This document shows, in pieces, positions 7,700 to 15,634 of a stretch of 64,000 nt of DNA. Origin of the DNA: an uncultured Ruminococcus sp. (lineage in GTDB: Bacteria > Bacillota > Clostridia > Oscillospirales > Acutalibacteraceae). How positions within the stretch are numbered: position 1 is the first letter of the stretch; every line of letters starts with the position of its first letter. The notes beneath the pieces were generated by a model. It was not told the DNA's origin. It saw nothing but the letters and a program-made list of their open reading frames with translations, and did not search any database. The stretch lies in contig CACYIC010000003.1 in the NCBI GenBank assembly GCA_902774325.1, positions 20,949 through 84,948 on the forward strand. The letters run 5' to 3'. The position numbers were made by a program, and so were the translations under genes.

Positions 7700-8311
7700 A
7701 TGAAAAAAGTATCAGTGATCCTGATCGCCCTTCTCATGGCTGCGACAACGGTTATCACCGCATTCGCCGCCGGAATCAACGACAGCGAGCAGGCTGTTCT
7801 TGATGAGCTGAAAAAGAGCATCACCGTTAATGGCGTTGAGATGGTATGGCCTGACGCTTATGTCAACCAGGCTGAAAACTTCTTCAACACCATCGACATG
7901 ACCGAGGATCAGAAGACCCAGATCATTTCGATCTACAAAGAGGGTACCGATTACTTCCTGTCGACCGGCGCCTCCAACATTCCCAACGCGACGGTAGCCC
8001 AAAGACGTCAGCTGTTTGACATTCTGACCAAGATTATGAACGTTGTCGATGGAACAGCTTCTTACAACAAGAGTGCCGGTGATGTATCTCTGCTGGATAA
8101 AAACGGCACCGTACTTCTCGATGTCGTTCCTGTTCTCGTTGAGAAGTCATCGGGCAAGGCTGTTGATAGTGACGGCAAGCAGATCGACACAGGCGTTATC
8201 AAGACCACAGGCGCAAACGTTAACTATACAGCTATCATCATTGTAAGCGCAGCTGTTGCTGTTATCCTTGCGGGCGGACTCTTCTTCGTATTGAAGAAGA
8301 AGAAAGCTTAA
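7700..8311 (+). CDS. Secreted, LPXTG-like anchored surface protein (putative sortase substrate)
   Basis: A 203-residue protein not matched to a named family. An N-terminal signal peptide ends near the TAFAA site. The C-terminus has a sorting-signal layout: IKTTG at residues 167-171 (bases 8198-8212), then a hydrophobic span and the positive tail KKKKA. IKTTG keeps the Thr-Gly of LPXTG but has Ile-Lys for Leu-Pro. The mature part is mostly helical. The ATG at 7700 follows AAAGGTGG; an earlier ATG at 7679 overlaps that site. Its stop overlaps the start of the sortase gene (TAATG), which strongly suggests that it is that enzyme's dedicated substrate. It could alternatively be a plain membrane-anchored partner protein. 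Confidence 0.75.
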   Translation: MKKVSVILIALLMAATTVITAFAAGINDSEQAVLDELKKSITVNGVEMVWPDAYVNQAENFFNTIDMTEDQKTQIISIYKEGTDYFLSTGASNIPNATVAQRRQLFDILTKIMNVVDGTASYNKSAGDVSLLDKNGTVLLDVVPVLVEKSSGKAVDSDGKQIDTGVIKTTGANVNYTAIIIVSAAVAVILAGGLFFVLKKKKA

Positions 8312-9060
8312 TGTCGGGTCACGAACATAAAAGCAGGCATAGACATAAGCATAGACATAAAAAGAGTAGTGGGTTGAATTTCATAATTCTGCCCATTATC
8401 TTTTTTTGCGCCACTTATCTGATTATTTATTTCACCCTCTCACCGATCTTTTCACCGGTGATCAATGAAGCAAGGCTGTTGTTCTCAGACAGCAAAAAGG
8501 ATTATTCAAAGAAGGACGACTTCAACAACATATTTGTGCCGATAGAGGAAAACCCAGAATCTGTGCCTGTTGTAACCAAAAAAGACGGCAAACAGTATGT
8601 TGATAATGAATCTGTTGTTTTTCCGAGATACGGCGACTGCTTCGGTCAGCTCATCATGGAGGACTGCGACATCGACTGCAAGCTGTTTTTCGGCGATGAT
8701 TCGCTTGCTCTGAGAAACGGCGCCGGAATGTACAACGGCAGCTTTATCCCAGGTTACGGCGGCACCACCCTTGTCGGCGGACATAACAGCACGTACTTCA
8801 ACGGGCTGAAAAACGCCGAGGCGGGACAGAAGGTTTTGATCAAGACAAGCTACGGCAACTTCACCTACACCGTGACCGGAACAGATGTAAAAAAATACAA
8901 TGATCCGACCGCGTACGACTTGTCCTCAAGTGACAAAAGCCTGCTTGTCATGTACACCTGTTATCCGTTTGACGAGCTGGGACTCACCTCAAGCCGCTTC
9001 TTTGTCTATGCGGAATTGACAGACGGTGTAATGATAAACCGAGAGGAGGCTGAGGAATGA
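8311..9060 (+). CDS. Sortase (class D-like)
   Basis: Sortases are membrane transpeptidases that join surface proteins to the cell wall. The catalytic residues are visible: His158 in LVGGHN, Cys217 in MYTCYP and Arg229 in SSRFFVYAEL. One transmembrane segment (about 22-50) follows an unusual His/Lys/Arg-rich cytoplasmic tail (residues 4-18). At 249 residues the length is normal. It sits between a candidate substrate gene and a multi-span membrane protein, overlapping both by a few bases, so all three form one coupled operon. Confidence 0.92.
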   Translation: MSGHEHKSRHRHKHRHKKSSGLNFIILPIIFFCATYLIIYFTLSPIFSPVINEARLLFSDSKKDYSKKDDFNNIFVPIEENPESVPVVTKKDGKQYVDNESVVFPRYGDCFGQLIMEDCDIDCKLFFGDDSLALRNGAGMYNGSFIPGYGGTTLVGGHNSTYFNGLKNAEAGQKVLIKTSYGNFTYTVTGTDVKKYNDPTAYDLSSSDKSLLVMYTCYPFDELGLTSSRFFVYAELTDGVMINREEAEE

Positions 9061-9902
9061 AAAAGAACAAGGTTGCTTCTGTTTTTAAGAAAATCTTCTT
9101 TTGTATCCTCTCCTTCGTTTTGTCACTGGTGCTCTTTGCGCTGTCGGTCAGCGCTGTGCTTTCTATGACGTTCTTCGATATGAATTCTTTTCTTAGCACC
9201 ATGAAGGCGACCTCTTATTATGAAGAGAAAAAAGAAGAGCTGATAAATAACCTCACCGACCTCACCTATCCCAGCGGTCTGAAGGAATCCTTCTTTGAGG
9301 AAATGATCACGACGGAAATGATATCCGGAGATACGCTTTCGTACATCACGGGCTTTTTTGACGGCAGCAAGGACGTAGTTGACGACACGGCGTTCAGACA
9401 GAGCTTTTCGGAAGCGCTGGACAAGTACATTGCCGACAACAATATCAAAAACGTTAATACCAAAAATCTAAACTCACTTATAAACAAGGCGGGAAAGACT
9501 TACTCCAAAACGCTTTCCATCCCTCTGCTGAGAACGATCTCAACTTATTTCCACTTTATTAAAAAGTGGCTTTACATCGCGATCATCGCGCTTGCCTGTT
9601 CTGCGGTATTGCTGATACTCATACTCATGGTTTCCAACCGCTGGCTGCATCGGAAGATCAAATACATATGTTTCGCGACAAGCGGAACATTCCTGTCCCT
9701 GCTCGGTATTGCTGTTTTCCTCACCGTCAACGGCGGTATCTCTCACATTCAATTGGAATCTCTCGGACTCTATAATTTTCTCGTTCATCTGGTAAACGGA
9801 ATCAATATTGCGATCTGGTTTGCCTCGGGACTGTTTTTGGTGATCTCCGTGATTTTGTTTGTGATTTACTCAAGGATAATTAAAGAAACATCAAAAAGAT
9901 AA
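9057..9902 (+). CDS. Integral membrane protein of the sortase operon
   Basis: A 281-residue membrane protein I cannot assign to a named family. There is an N-terminal span (about residues 9-37), an extracellular region of some 120 residues rich in Asp, Glu, Lys and Asn, then three further spans (about 165-190, 202-224 and 240-272) and a basic C-terminal end. Its start overlaps the sortase stop (ATGA). Membrane proteins of this shape occur beside sortases in Clostridia, but their role is not known to me. A terminator follows directly. Confidence 0.7.
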   Translation: MKKNKVASVFKKIFFCILSFVLSLVLFALSVSAVLSMTFFDMNSFLSTMKATSYYEEKKEELINNLTDLTYPSGLKESFFEEMITTEMISGDTLSYITGFFDGSKDVVDDTAFRQSFSEALDKYIADNNIKNVNTKNLNSLINKAGKTYSKTLSIPLLRTISTYFHFIKKWLYIAIIALACSAVLLILILMVSNRWLHRKIKYICFATSGTFLSLLGIAVFLTVNGGISHIQLESLGLYNFLVHLVNGINIAIWFASGLFLVISVILFVIYSRIIKETSKR

Positions 9903-9911
9903 AACGCTCAT

Positions 9912-9945
9912 GAGGCTGACTCCCGGGTCGGCCTCTTCTGTTTTT
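9912..9945 (+). terminator. Terminator of the sortase operon
   Basis: A hairpin with arms GAGGCTGAC (9912-9920) and GTCGGCCTC (9927-9935), one G-T pair, is followed by TTCTGTTTTT. It ends ten bases or so after the last stop codon of the operon. Confidence 0.85.
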
Positions 9946-10021
9946 CAGGGGATCAGAAATCGATAACAGCCCTTAGTGAGCATTAATTCTGCCCTCTATT
10001 GAAAAATTGACGAAAATAGCC

Positions 10022-10050
10022 TTGCAAAAGCACTCAACATATAGTATAAT
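10022..10050 (+). promoter_or_regulatory. Promoter of pgi
   Basis: TTGCAA (10022-10027) and TATAAT (10045-10050) with a 17-base spacer precede pgi by about 67 bases. Confidence 0.8.
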
Positions 10051-10064
10051 AAGCATATAATTAT

Positions 10065-10099
10065 GGTTTATGCTGTGACGGTCACGTCCGGGCATAACC
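10065..10099 (+). promoter_or_regulatory. Structured 5' leader of pgi
   Basis: The short leader folds into nested stems: GGTTTATGC (10065-10073) pairs with GCATAACC (10092-10099) with one bulged T, and the inner palindrome GTGAC-G-GTCAC lies at 10075-10085. The structure ends seven bases before the GGAGG site. There is no T run, so it is not a terminator; it may affect mRNA stability or translation. Confidence 0.4.
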
Positions 10100-10117
10100 T
10101 TTTATGGAGGTTTAATT

Positions 10118-11455
10118 ATGGCAACAAGGCTTACAGACAAATATTTAAACGGCTTCATCAGCGAGCATGAGTACGACGGTGTCGCCGCAGAGGTCAAGGC
10201 TGCTCACAAGTCGCTGCACGACAAGACCTGTCTCGGCAACGACTTCATCGGCTGGGTCGATCTTCCCACCGAGTATGACAAGGAGGAATTTGCCCGCATC
10301 AAGGCTGCCGCGGATAAAATCAAGAAGGACACCGACGTTTTCGTAGTTATCGGAATCGGCGGCTCCTACCTCGGAGCAAGAGCGGCTATCGAGTTCCTCA
10401 CATCCCAGAACTACAACCTCACCTGCAAGGACACCCCGCAGATCTTCTTCACCGGCAACTCGATCAGCTCCTCGGCTCTTGCTGAGATCATCGAGCTTTG
10501 CGAGGGCAAGGACGTTTCGGTAAACATGATCTCCAAGTCGGGCACCACCACAGAGCCCGCTATCGCCTTCCGCGTATTCCGCGAGCTTCTCGAGAAGAAA
10601 TACGGCAAGGAGGGCGCGCGCGAGCGCATCTACTGCACCACCGACAAGGCGCGCGGTACCCTTAAGGCGCTTGCCGACAAGGAAGGCTACGAAACCTTTG
10701 TCGTACCCGACGACGTCGGCGGACGCTTCTCTGTCCTCACTGCGGTCGGTCTGCTCCCCATCGCCGTTTCCGGCGCGGATATCGACGCTCTCATGGCTGG
10801 CGCGAGAGAGGCTCAGAACGCCCTCATGAACGACGATGTAAGAGAAAACGACTGCTACAAGTACGCGGCGATCCGCAATCTGCTCTACCGCAAGGGCAAG
10901 GTCACCGAGATCATGGTAGCCTACGAGCCCGCCTACACAATGATGGCGGAGTGGTTCAAGCAGCTTTACGGCGAGAGCGAGGGCAAGGACAACAAGGGCA
11001 TCTTCCCCGCCAGCGTTGTTTTCTCGACAGACCTCCACTCGCTCGGTCAGTACATCCAGGACGGCAGACGCACTATGTTTGAAACTGTTGTGCTCTTTGA
11101 CAAGTGCAAAAAGGAGATCACCCTCGGCGAGGACGCGACCAACGTCGACGGACTCAACTTCCTCTCCGGCAAGACCATGGGCTTTGTAAATCAGAAGGCG
11201 TTCGAGGGAACCGTTCTCGCCCACAACGACGGCGGAGTTCCGAATATCGTCATCAACGTCCCCGAGATGAACGAGCACGAGCTCGGATATCTTATCTATT
11301 TCTTTGAAAAGGCGTGCGCGATCTCCGGCTATATGCTCGGCGTTAATCCCTTCAACCAGCCCGGCGTCGAGAGCTACAAGAAAAACATGTTCGCGCTGCT
11401 CGGCAAGCCCGGATACGAGGATCAGAAGGCTGCGCTCGAGGCAAGACTCGGATAA
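10118..11455 (+). CDS. pgi: Glucose-6-phosphate isomerase
   Basis: Pgi interconverts glucose-6-phosphate and fructose-6-phosphate in glycolysis. The SIS-fold motifs [28 protein letters not shown] and the PGI signature near [16 protein letters not shown] are present, with the catalytic Glu in the [19 protein letters not shown] region. The 445-residue length is typical of the short Gram-positive form. A GGAGG site lies seven bases before the ATG. Codon use is strongly biased, as expected for a highly expressed gene. A small P-loop gene follows 49 bases downstream. Confidence 0.97.
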   Translation: MATRLTDKYLNGFISEHEYDGVAAEVKAAHKSLHDKTCLGNDFIGWVDLPTEYDKEEFARIKAAADKIKKDTDVFVVIGIGGSYLGARAAIEFLTSQNYNLTCKDTPQIFFTGNSISSSALAEIIELCEGKDVSVNMISKSGTTTEPAIAFRVFRELLEKKYGKEGARERIYCTTDKARGTLKALADKEGYETFVVPDDVGGRFSVLTAVGLLPIAVSGADIDALMAGAREAQNALMNDDVRENDCYKYAAIRNLLYRKGKVTEIMVAYEPAYTMMAEWFKQLYGESEGKDNKGIFPASVVFSTDLHSLGQYIQDGRRTMFETVVLFDKCKKEITLGEDATNVDGLNFLSGKTMGFVNQKAFEGTVLAHNDGGVPNIVINVPEMNEHELGYLIYFFEKACAISGYMLGVNPFNQPGVESYKKNMFALLGKPGYEDQKAALEARLG

Positions 11456-11504
11456 CAATAAAAGCTAATATCTACCGTAAAAATTATATTTGGAGGTAAT
11501 TACA

Positions 11505-11921
11505 ATGGTAACTTTACTCATCGGCAAAAAAGGCACCGGCAAAACCAAAAAACTCATCTCTCTCGCTAACGAAGCGGTAGCCGCTTCATCCGGCAACGTC
11601 GTCGTTATCGAGAAGGGCGCCAAGCTCACCTATGACGTGACCCACAAGGCAAGACTCATCGACACAGATCAGTACACAATCAACGGCTATGACATGCTCT
11701 ACGGCTTCATCAGCGGAATATGCGCCGGCAACTACGACGTAACCGACATCCTCGTTGACTCGACCTTCAAGATCGCACCCGAGGCGATCGCGGGTCTTGA
11801 GAGCTTCACAAAGAAGATCCAGGAGCTTTCGGAAACAACAAACACCAACATCACGCTTTTGATCTCAGCGGATGACGCTGACATTCCCGACTCCATCAAC
11901 GCGGTCTGCGAGAAGGTCTGA
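11505..11921 (+). CDS. Small P-loop NTP-binding protein, function unknown
   Basis: A 138-residue protein with a clean Walker A motif at residues 7-14 (GKKGTGKT) and a hydrophobic strand ending in Asp-Ser (DILVDS) that could serve as Walker B. A third strand (ITLLISADD) completes a minimal P-loop fold. No membrane or DNA-binding segment is seen and I do not recognise the family. The ATG at 11505 was chosen over 11490 because TGGAGG sits eight bases ahead of it. It shares pgi's promoter and is followed by a strong terminator, so it is probably co-expressed with glycolysis. Confidence 0.75.
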   Translation: MVTLLIGKKGTGKTKKLISLANEAVAASSGNVVVIEKGAKLTYDVTHKARLIDTDQYTINGYDMLYGFISGICAGNYDVTDILVDSTFKIAPEAIAGLESFTKKIQELSETTNTNITLLISADDADIPDSINAVCEKV

Positions 11922-12002
11922 TAAAGCGTCGGCAGGCGTTCCCCGCCTGTCAGAATCGACGCCGATAAACAACGGCGAAAAACTCTATTATTAATTTCAG
12001 TT

Positions 12003-12040
12003 AAAAAACCTGTCACTGCAAAAGCAGCGACAGGTTTTTT
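12003..12040. terminator. Bidirectional terminator
   Basis: A long stem (arms 12003-12019 and 12024-12040, four-base AAAA loop) is flanked by A and T runs, so it can end the plus-strand pgi operon and the minus-strand CLC gene. Confidence 0.9.
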
Positions 12041-12092
12041 ATACTTTTTTCTGAATAATACAAAGCTTCGTATTACGGAAATACAGAAAAAT

Positions 12093-13319
12093 TCACCCTT
12101 GATCTTCTGCTTTGAGCAGGAAGCGCGGAGTCGGAATGAATCTCGCGGCGACCGCTGCGGCAAGCATTATCGGAATAAATCTCGGAGGGAATACGATCAT
12201 AAGCAGCAGCACGGTGGCGATCGGCTTTTTCAGAGTATGACCGACAAGAGCCGTTGTGACGACAGCGGAACAGAACACCGCGTCGATCCCGAGCAAGAGG
12301 CTCATCGAACAGCCGACGCAGATCCCGCAGAAGATAACGGGAAAGAAATGACCGCCCTTGAGTCCCGAGTCTATGCAGACGTTTGTCAAAAGCAGCTTGA
12401 CTACGGCGACAACAAAGAGCGTCACCGCGCCGATCTCCTTCATGCCGTTCATGACCTCAGAGATCTGATGCTCACCCGAAAACATGGTGAGTGGAAGGAA
12501 GGTGCCGGCGATGCCGAGAAGCAGACCGCCTGCCGCCGCGCGCAGAAGCACGTATTTTTTGAATTTTTCCTTCAGCGTTTCCGTGAGCTTTTTAAATGCG
12601 AAAAACAAATATCCCGCAGCGATACCCACCGGAATGAGGAGCAGACTGTAAACGTAAATCCTCAGCGGCACGCCGGAGGCTTCCATTCCCTCCATGCCGA
12701 CGTGGATACCAAAGAGCCGGTTGAGCAGGATAAACACCCCGAAGGAGCTCAGGATAGCGGCAAGGTAGAGAACGATCTTTGACGACTTTGGGAGCACGGT
12801 ATCCTTCTCGGATTCGATCGGCTCCATAAAGCCGAACATCGGAGAACGGAATATCGTACCGAGAGTGACGCTCATGCCGATAGCGGCAAGCTCCCCTACC
12901 TCTCTGCGAAAACGCTTGAGCTTATCGCCGACCCAGCTGCACAAGCCCGCTATCACTCCGGTAAGTCCCGCCTCGGGTCCGACGCTCGCGCCGAAAATAA
13001 GGGGAAGCAGCGCCGAAACGATAGTGGAAAAAACATTGTGATAAGGATATCGGCTCGTTTTTTTGACCGTGCCCAGAACAACATTCAGCTCCTCCGGGTA
13101 ATCCCCGAACCTTCGCTTCCACAAGCCTACCAATATCCCTCCGACGGTACACACGCAGAGAGTATAGAGCGGAAAGTTGATTTTTGAAGGTATGAACTCC
13201 CACAAAAGCCCGATCCCAAGATTCATCACGCGCAAAAAGCCCCAGATTATCAGACCCGCGGTCGCGCCCAGAATCACGGTGTAGAGCAAAAACAAAAGGC
13301 TATTTCCAAGCTTTTTCAT
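12093..13319 (-). CDS. CLC-family chloride channel/transporter
   Basis: A 408-residue membrane protein of the CLC family. About ten or more hydrophobic spans are visible; the selectivity segments appear as GASVGPEAGL near residue 112 and GLKGGHFFPVIF near residue 318. The first differs from the usual GREGP motif, so it belongs to a divergent CLC branch; whether it moves chloride, fluoride or acts as an exchanger cannot be told. There is no C-terminal CBS domain. The ATG at 13319 follows GGGGAGGGG; the preceding TTG at 13322 is less likely. Confidence 0.85.
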   Translation of the reverse strand: MKKLGNSLLFLLYTVILGATAGLIIWGFLRVMNLGIGLLWEFIPSKINFPLYTLCVCTVGGILVGLWKRRFGDYPEELNVVLGTVKKTSRYPYHNVFSTIVSALLPLIFGASVGPEAGLTGVIAGLCSWVGDKLKRFRREVGELAAIGMSVTLGTIFRSPMFGFMEPIESEKDTVLPKSSKIVLYLAAILSSFGVFILLNRLFGIHVGMEGMEASGVPLRIYVYSLLLIPVGIAAGYLFFAFKKLTETLKEKFKKYVLLRAAAGGLLLGIAGTFLPLTMFSGEHQISEVMNGMKEIGAVTLFVVAVVKLLLTNVCIDSGLKGGHFFPVIFCGICVGCSMSLLLGIDAVFCSAVVTTALVGHTLKKPIATVLLLMIVFPPRFIPIMLAAAVAARFIPTPRFLLKAEDQG

Positions 13320-13487
13320 CAAGCTTCCCCTCCCCTTTTACTATTCATAGCGCCTCAGATGATCTCGTATTATCCAAAGGCGCGGTTTTTTGGTATTTTG
13401 TCAAGACTGCGAACGGATACCGGCGTTTCTCGGGAAGCCTTGACGGAAAATGCCGTTAAAGTACGGCAAGGATTTTCGAGGCTTCAT

Positions 13488-14378
13488 TTAGGTATCGGAG
13501 TCTCTCTCCGAGATCAGCCGCTCGATATCATCCCTTGTAAAAACGTATCTCTTGTTGCAGAACTGACAGACCGCTTCCGTCCTGCCGCTTTCGTCCGGGA
13601 GCTTTCTCAGCTCCTCGTCGCTCAGGGTACAGAAGTAACGCTCGAGCTTCTCGCGTGAGCAGGCGCAGACGTAGTTTACTGGATTTTCGTCGAGCACCTC
13701 GACCTCAAAGCCCTCGAGGGCGGTTTTGCAGATATCGAGGATGCTCATGCCCTTGGCAAGCATGGTTGTGACGGGCTCCAGCCGCGACACGTTCGCCTCC
13801 AGCCTGTCTATAGCCTCGTCGTAAGCTCCCGGCAGAAGCTGTATCAGCAAGCCGCCCGCGAGCATCACAGCGCCGTCATCCTTATTGAGCAGCACGCCGA
13901 GAGCGCAGACCGTCGGGATCTGCTCGCTGGTCGCGAAATAGTTTGTAATATCCTCGGCGATCTCGCCGCTGATAAGCTCGACCTGTCCGATATACGGCTC
14001 GCCCGTTCCGTAATCCCGCAGAACGCTGAGAGTACCGCAGCCTCCGACAGCCTTCGCTACGTTCAGCTTTCCGCTTTTGTAGTACTCGGTTTCGCAGTCG
14101 GGATTCTCAACATATCCGCGCACATTTCCCCTGCTGTCGCCCACCGCGACGACCGCGCCGAGCTCTCCGTCGCCCAGCACGCGCAGGTTGATGATGGCGT
14201 CCTTCTGCTTTAGCATATTGCCCATCATCGAGGCTGCGCAGAGCAGTCTGCCCAGCGCCGCGGTCGCGACCCTGCCCGTTTTGTGGAGTCTCTGAGCTGT
14301 GAATACAATATCCGAGGCGTCGATCGCCGTAGCCATGATCGCGCCGTCGCTTGTTATGCAGCGTATTATTTTATCCAT
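13488..14378 (-). CDS. hslO: Redox-regulated chaperone Hsp33
   Basis: Hsp33 is a cytoplasmic holdase turned on by oxidation. The C-terminal zinc switch is intact: CAC near residue 238 and CQFC near residue 271, matching the C-x-C and C-x2-C pattern. The N-terminal core (GRVATAALGRLLCAASMMGNML) is typical. The length of 296 residues is standard. It is followed upstream by a methyltransferase and a YerC-like gene on the same strand with short gaps, so these may form one operon. Confidence 0.96.
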   Translation of the reverse strand: MDKIIRCITSDGAIMATAIDASDIVFTAQRLHKTGRVATAALGRLLCAASMMGNMLKQKDAIINLRVLGDGELGAVVAVGDSRGNVRGYVENPDCETEYYKSGKLNVAKAVGGCGTLSVLRDYGTGEPYIGQVELISGEIAEDITNYFATSEQIPTVCALGVLLNKDDGAVMLAGGLLIQLLPGAYDEAIDRLEANVSRLEPVTTMLAKGMSILDICKTALEGFEVEVLDENPVNYVCACSREKLERYFCTLSDEELRKLPDESGRTEAVCQFCNKRYVFTRDDIERLISERDSDT

Positions 14379-14390
14379 AAAACTACCTCA

Positions 14391-15128
14391 TCAAAGCTTT
14401 TCGGCGACAAAAACCACTCTCTGCTCGTCATCCTTCGGAGGCTCAAGCGAAAGGTCGCCGTATATTCCCTTTACCGAAAAGCCCGCTCTCGCAAGCAGAG
14501 AACGCAGCTCGTCCCCGCTGTAGGCGCGCTCGGTAAAGCTCTCACAAAGGCGGGTATAATGCTCGCCCTCGTTCACAAAAAAGTCCAGATTGATCTCGAC
14601 GATATCGTTTTCAAGAAGATTGTTGCGCCACGCGCAGAGGACCTCGTCGTTTTCGAGCACAAAGTCGTTGTTTCCGAGGATGACGCGGTGCTTGTAGGGC
14701 GTATTTACGTCGAAGATAAAAAGCCCGCCGCGTCTGAGATACGCGCCGACGCTCTCAAAGGTTTTAAGGAGGTCGTTCCCGTCGGTCAGGTGGTTGAGGC
14801 TGTCCATCGTGCAGACGCAGGTATCAATTTCCTCTCCGAGCTCAAGCTCGCGCATATCCTGACAGATGTAAAGAATATTCAGGTCGCCGCCGTTGCTCAC
14901 CGCCTCGCTGAGCATATCAACGCTTCCGTCGCAGCCGAAAACATCGACCCCGCGCTTTTTCAGCTCCCTTGTAAGGCAGCCCGTTCCGCAGCAGAGGTCG
15001 AGCGTCCTTCCCAATTCATGCGAAAAGAGCTTTGACAGGGCGATAATCTGATCGCAGCGCTCGTCGTAGCGCGCGTCCTCCATCAAGCCGTCGTAAAACC
15101 TCGCAAAGCTTTGGTAACCGTCAGTCAT
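14391..15128 (-). CDS. Class I SAM-dependent methyltransferase
   Basis: The SAM-binding loop LDLCCGTGCLTREL (about residues 42-55) and the following acidic strand (VFGCDGS) are those of a Rossmann-type methyltransferase. The TMDSLNHL segment is the post-II motif region common in small-molecule or tRNA-related enzymes of Clostridia. The substrate is unknown. The ATG at 15128 gives MTDGYQSFARFYDGLM, the usual family start, and overlaps the stop of the yerC-like gene, implying coupled translation. Confidence 0.85.
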   Translation of the reverse strand: MTDGYQSFARFYDGLMEDARYDERCDQIIALSKLFSHELGRTLDLCCGTGCLTRELKKRGVDVFGCDGSVDMLSEAVSNGGDLNILYICQDMRELELGEEIDTCVCTMDSLNHLTDGNDLLKTFESVGAYLRRGGLFIFDVNTPYKHRVILGNNDFVLENDEVLCAWRNNLLENDIVEINLDFFVNEGEHYTRLCESFTERAYSGDELRSLLARAGFSVKGIYGDLSLEPPKDDEQRVVFVAEKL

Positions 15129-15426
15129 CCTTCTTTTCCCCGCGAAGCTTGTCGAGAGCAATCATATATCCATAGGTGTCGTTATCAAACAGAGATCGCT
15201 TCACACGGCTTATCGTGGCGGTCGAAGCGCCGGTCTCGCGCACGATCTCGGTATAGACCTTGTTTTCGGTGAGCATCTTAGCGACCACAAGCCTCTGGGA
15301 CATCGCCTTCAGCTCGGCGCTTGTGCACAGATCCTCAAAAAAACGGTAGCATTCTTCCTTGGTTTCAAGCGAAAGGATCGCGTCAAACAGAAAATCCGTC
15401 TGCTTGTTTTTCAATTTAGAGTTCAT
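15121..15426 (-). CDS. YerC/YecD-family TrpR-like regulator
   Basis: A 101-residue DNA-binding protein with the Trp-repressor-like helix-turn-helix (LVVAKMLTENKVYTEIVRE followed by TGASTATISRVKRSL). In Bacillus, YerC is a small regulator of unknown ligand. The ATG at 15426 follows CGGAGG. It heads a likely operon with the methyltransferase. Confidence 0.88.
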   Translation of the reverse strand: MNSKLKNKQTDFLFDAILSLETKEECYRFFEDLCTSAELKAMSQRLVVAKMLTENKVYTEIVRETGASTATISRVKRSLFDNDTYGYMIALDKLRGEKKDD

Positions 15427-15464
15427 TTTTTGCCTCCGAGAAATGAATATTTTCACACTCTAAA

Positions 15465-15493
15465 ATTTTAACATATAAAAGCGTAAAAGTAAA
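15465..15493 (-). promoter_or_regulatory. Promoter of the yerC-like operon
   Basis: On the minus strand TTTACT (15488-15493) and TAAAAT (15465-15470) with a 17-base spacer lie about 40 bases before the ATG at 15426. Confidence 0.65.
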
Positions 15494-15576
15494 GTACATT
15501 TTTGAGGTTTTCGTGCCAATCGCTGACATAAAACAGACAAAAGATTTGTGGTGAGGATGATTTTCGCGGGACGACG

Positions 15577-15608
15577 AAAAGGGCGCCCACCGTGCGGTGA
15601 GCGCCCTT
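15577..15608 (-). terminator. Terminator of the dockerin-protein gene
   Basis: A GC-rich hairpin (arms starting GGGCGC at 15581 and closing GCGCCC near 15606, one bulge) is followed on the minus strand by TTTTCG. It lies 27 bases past the stop at 15635. Confidence 0.85.
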
Positions 15609-15634
15609 GGAAATATCTCTTGCAATAATCTTTT

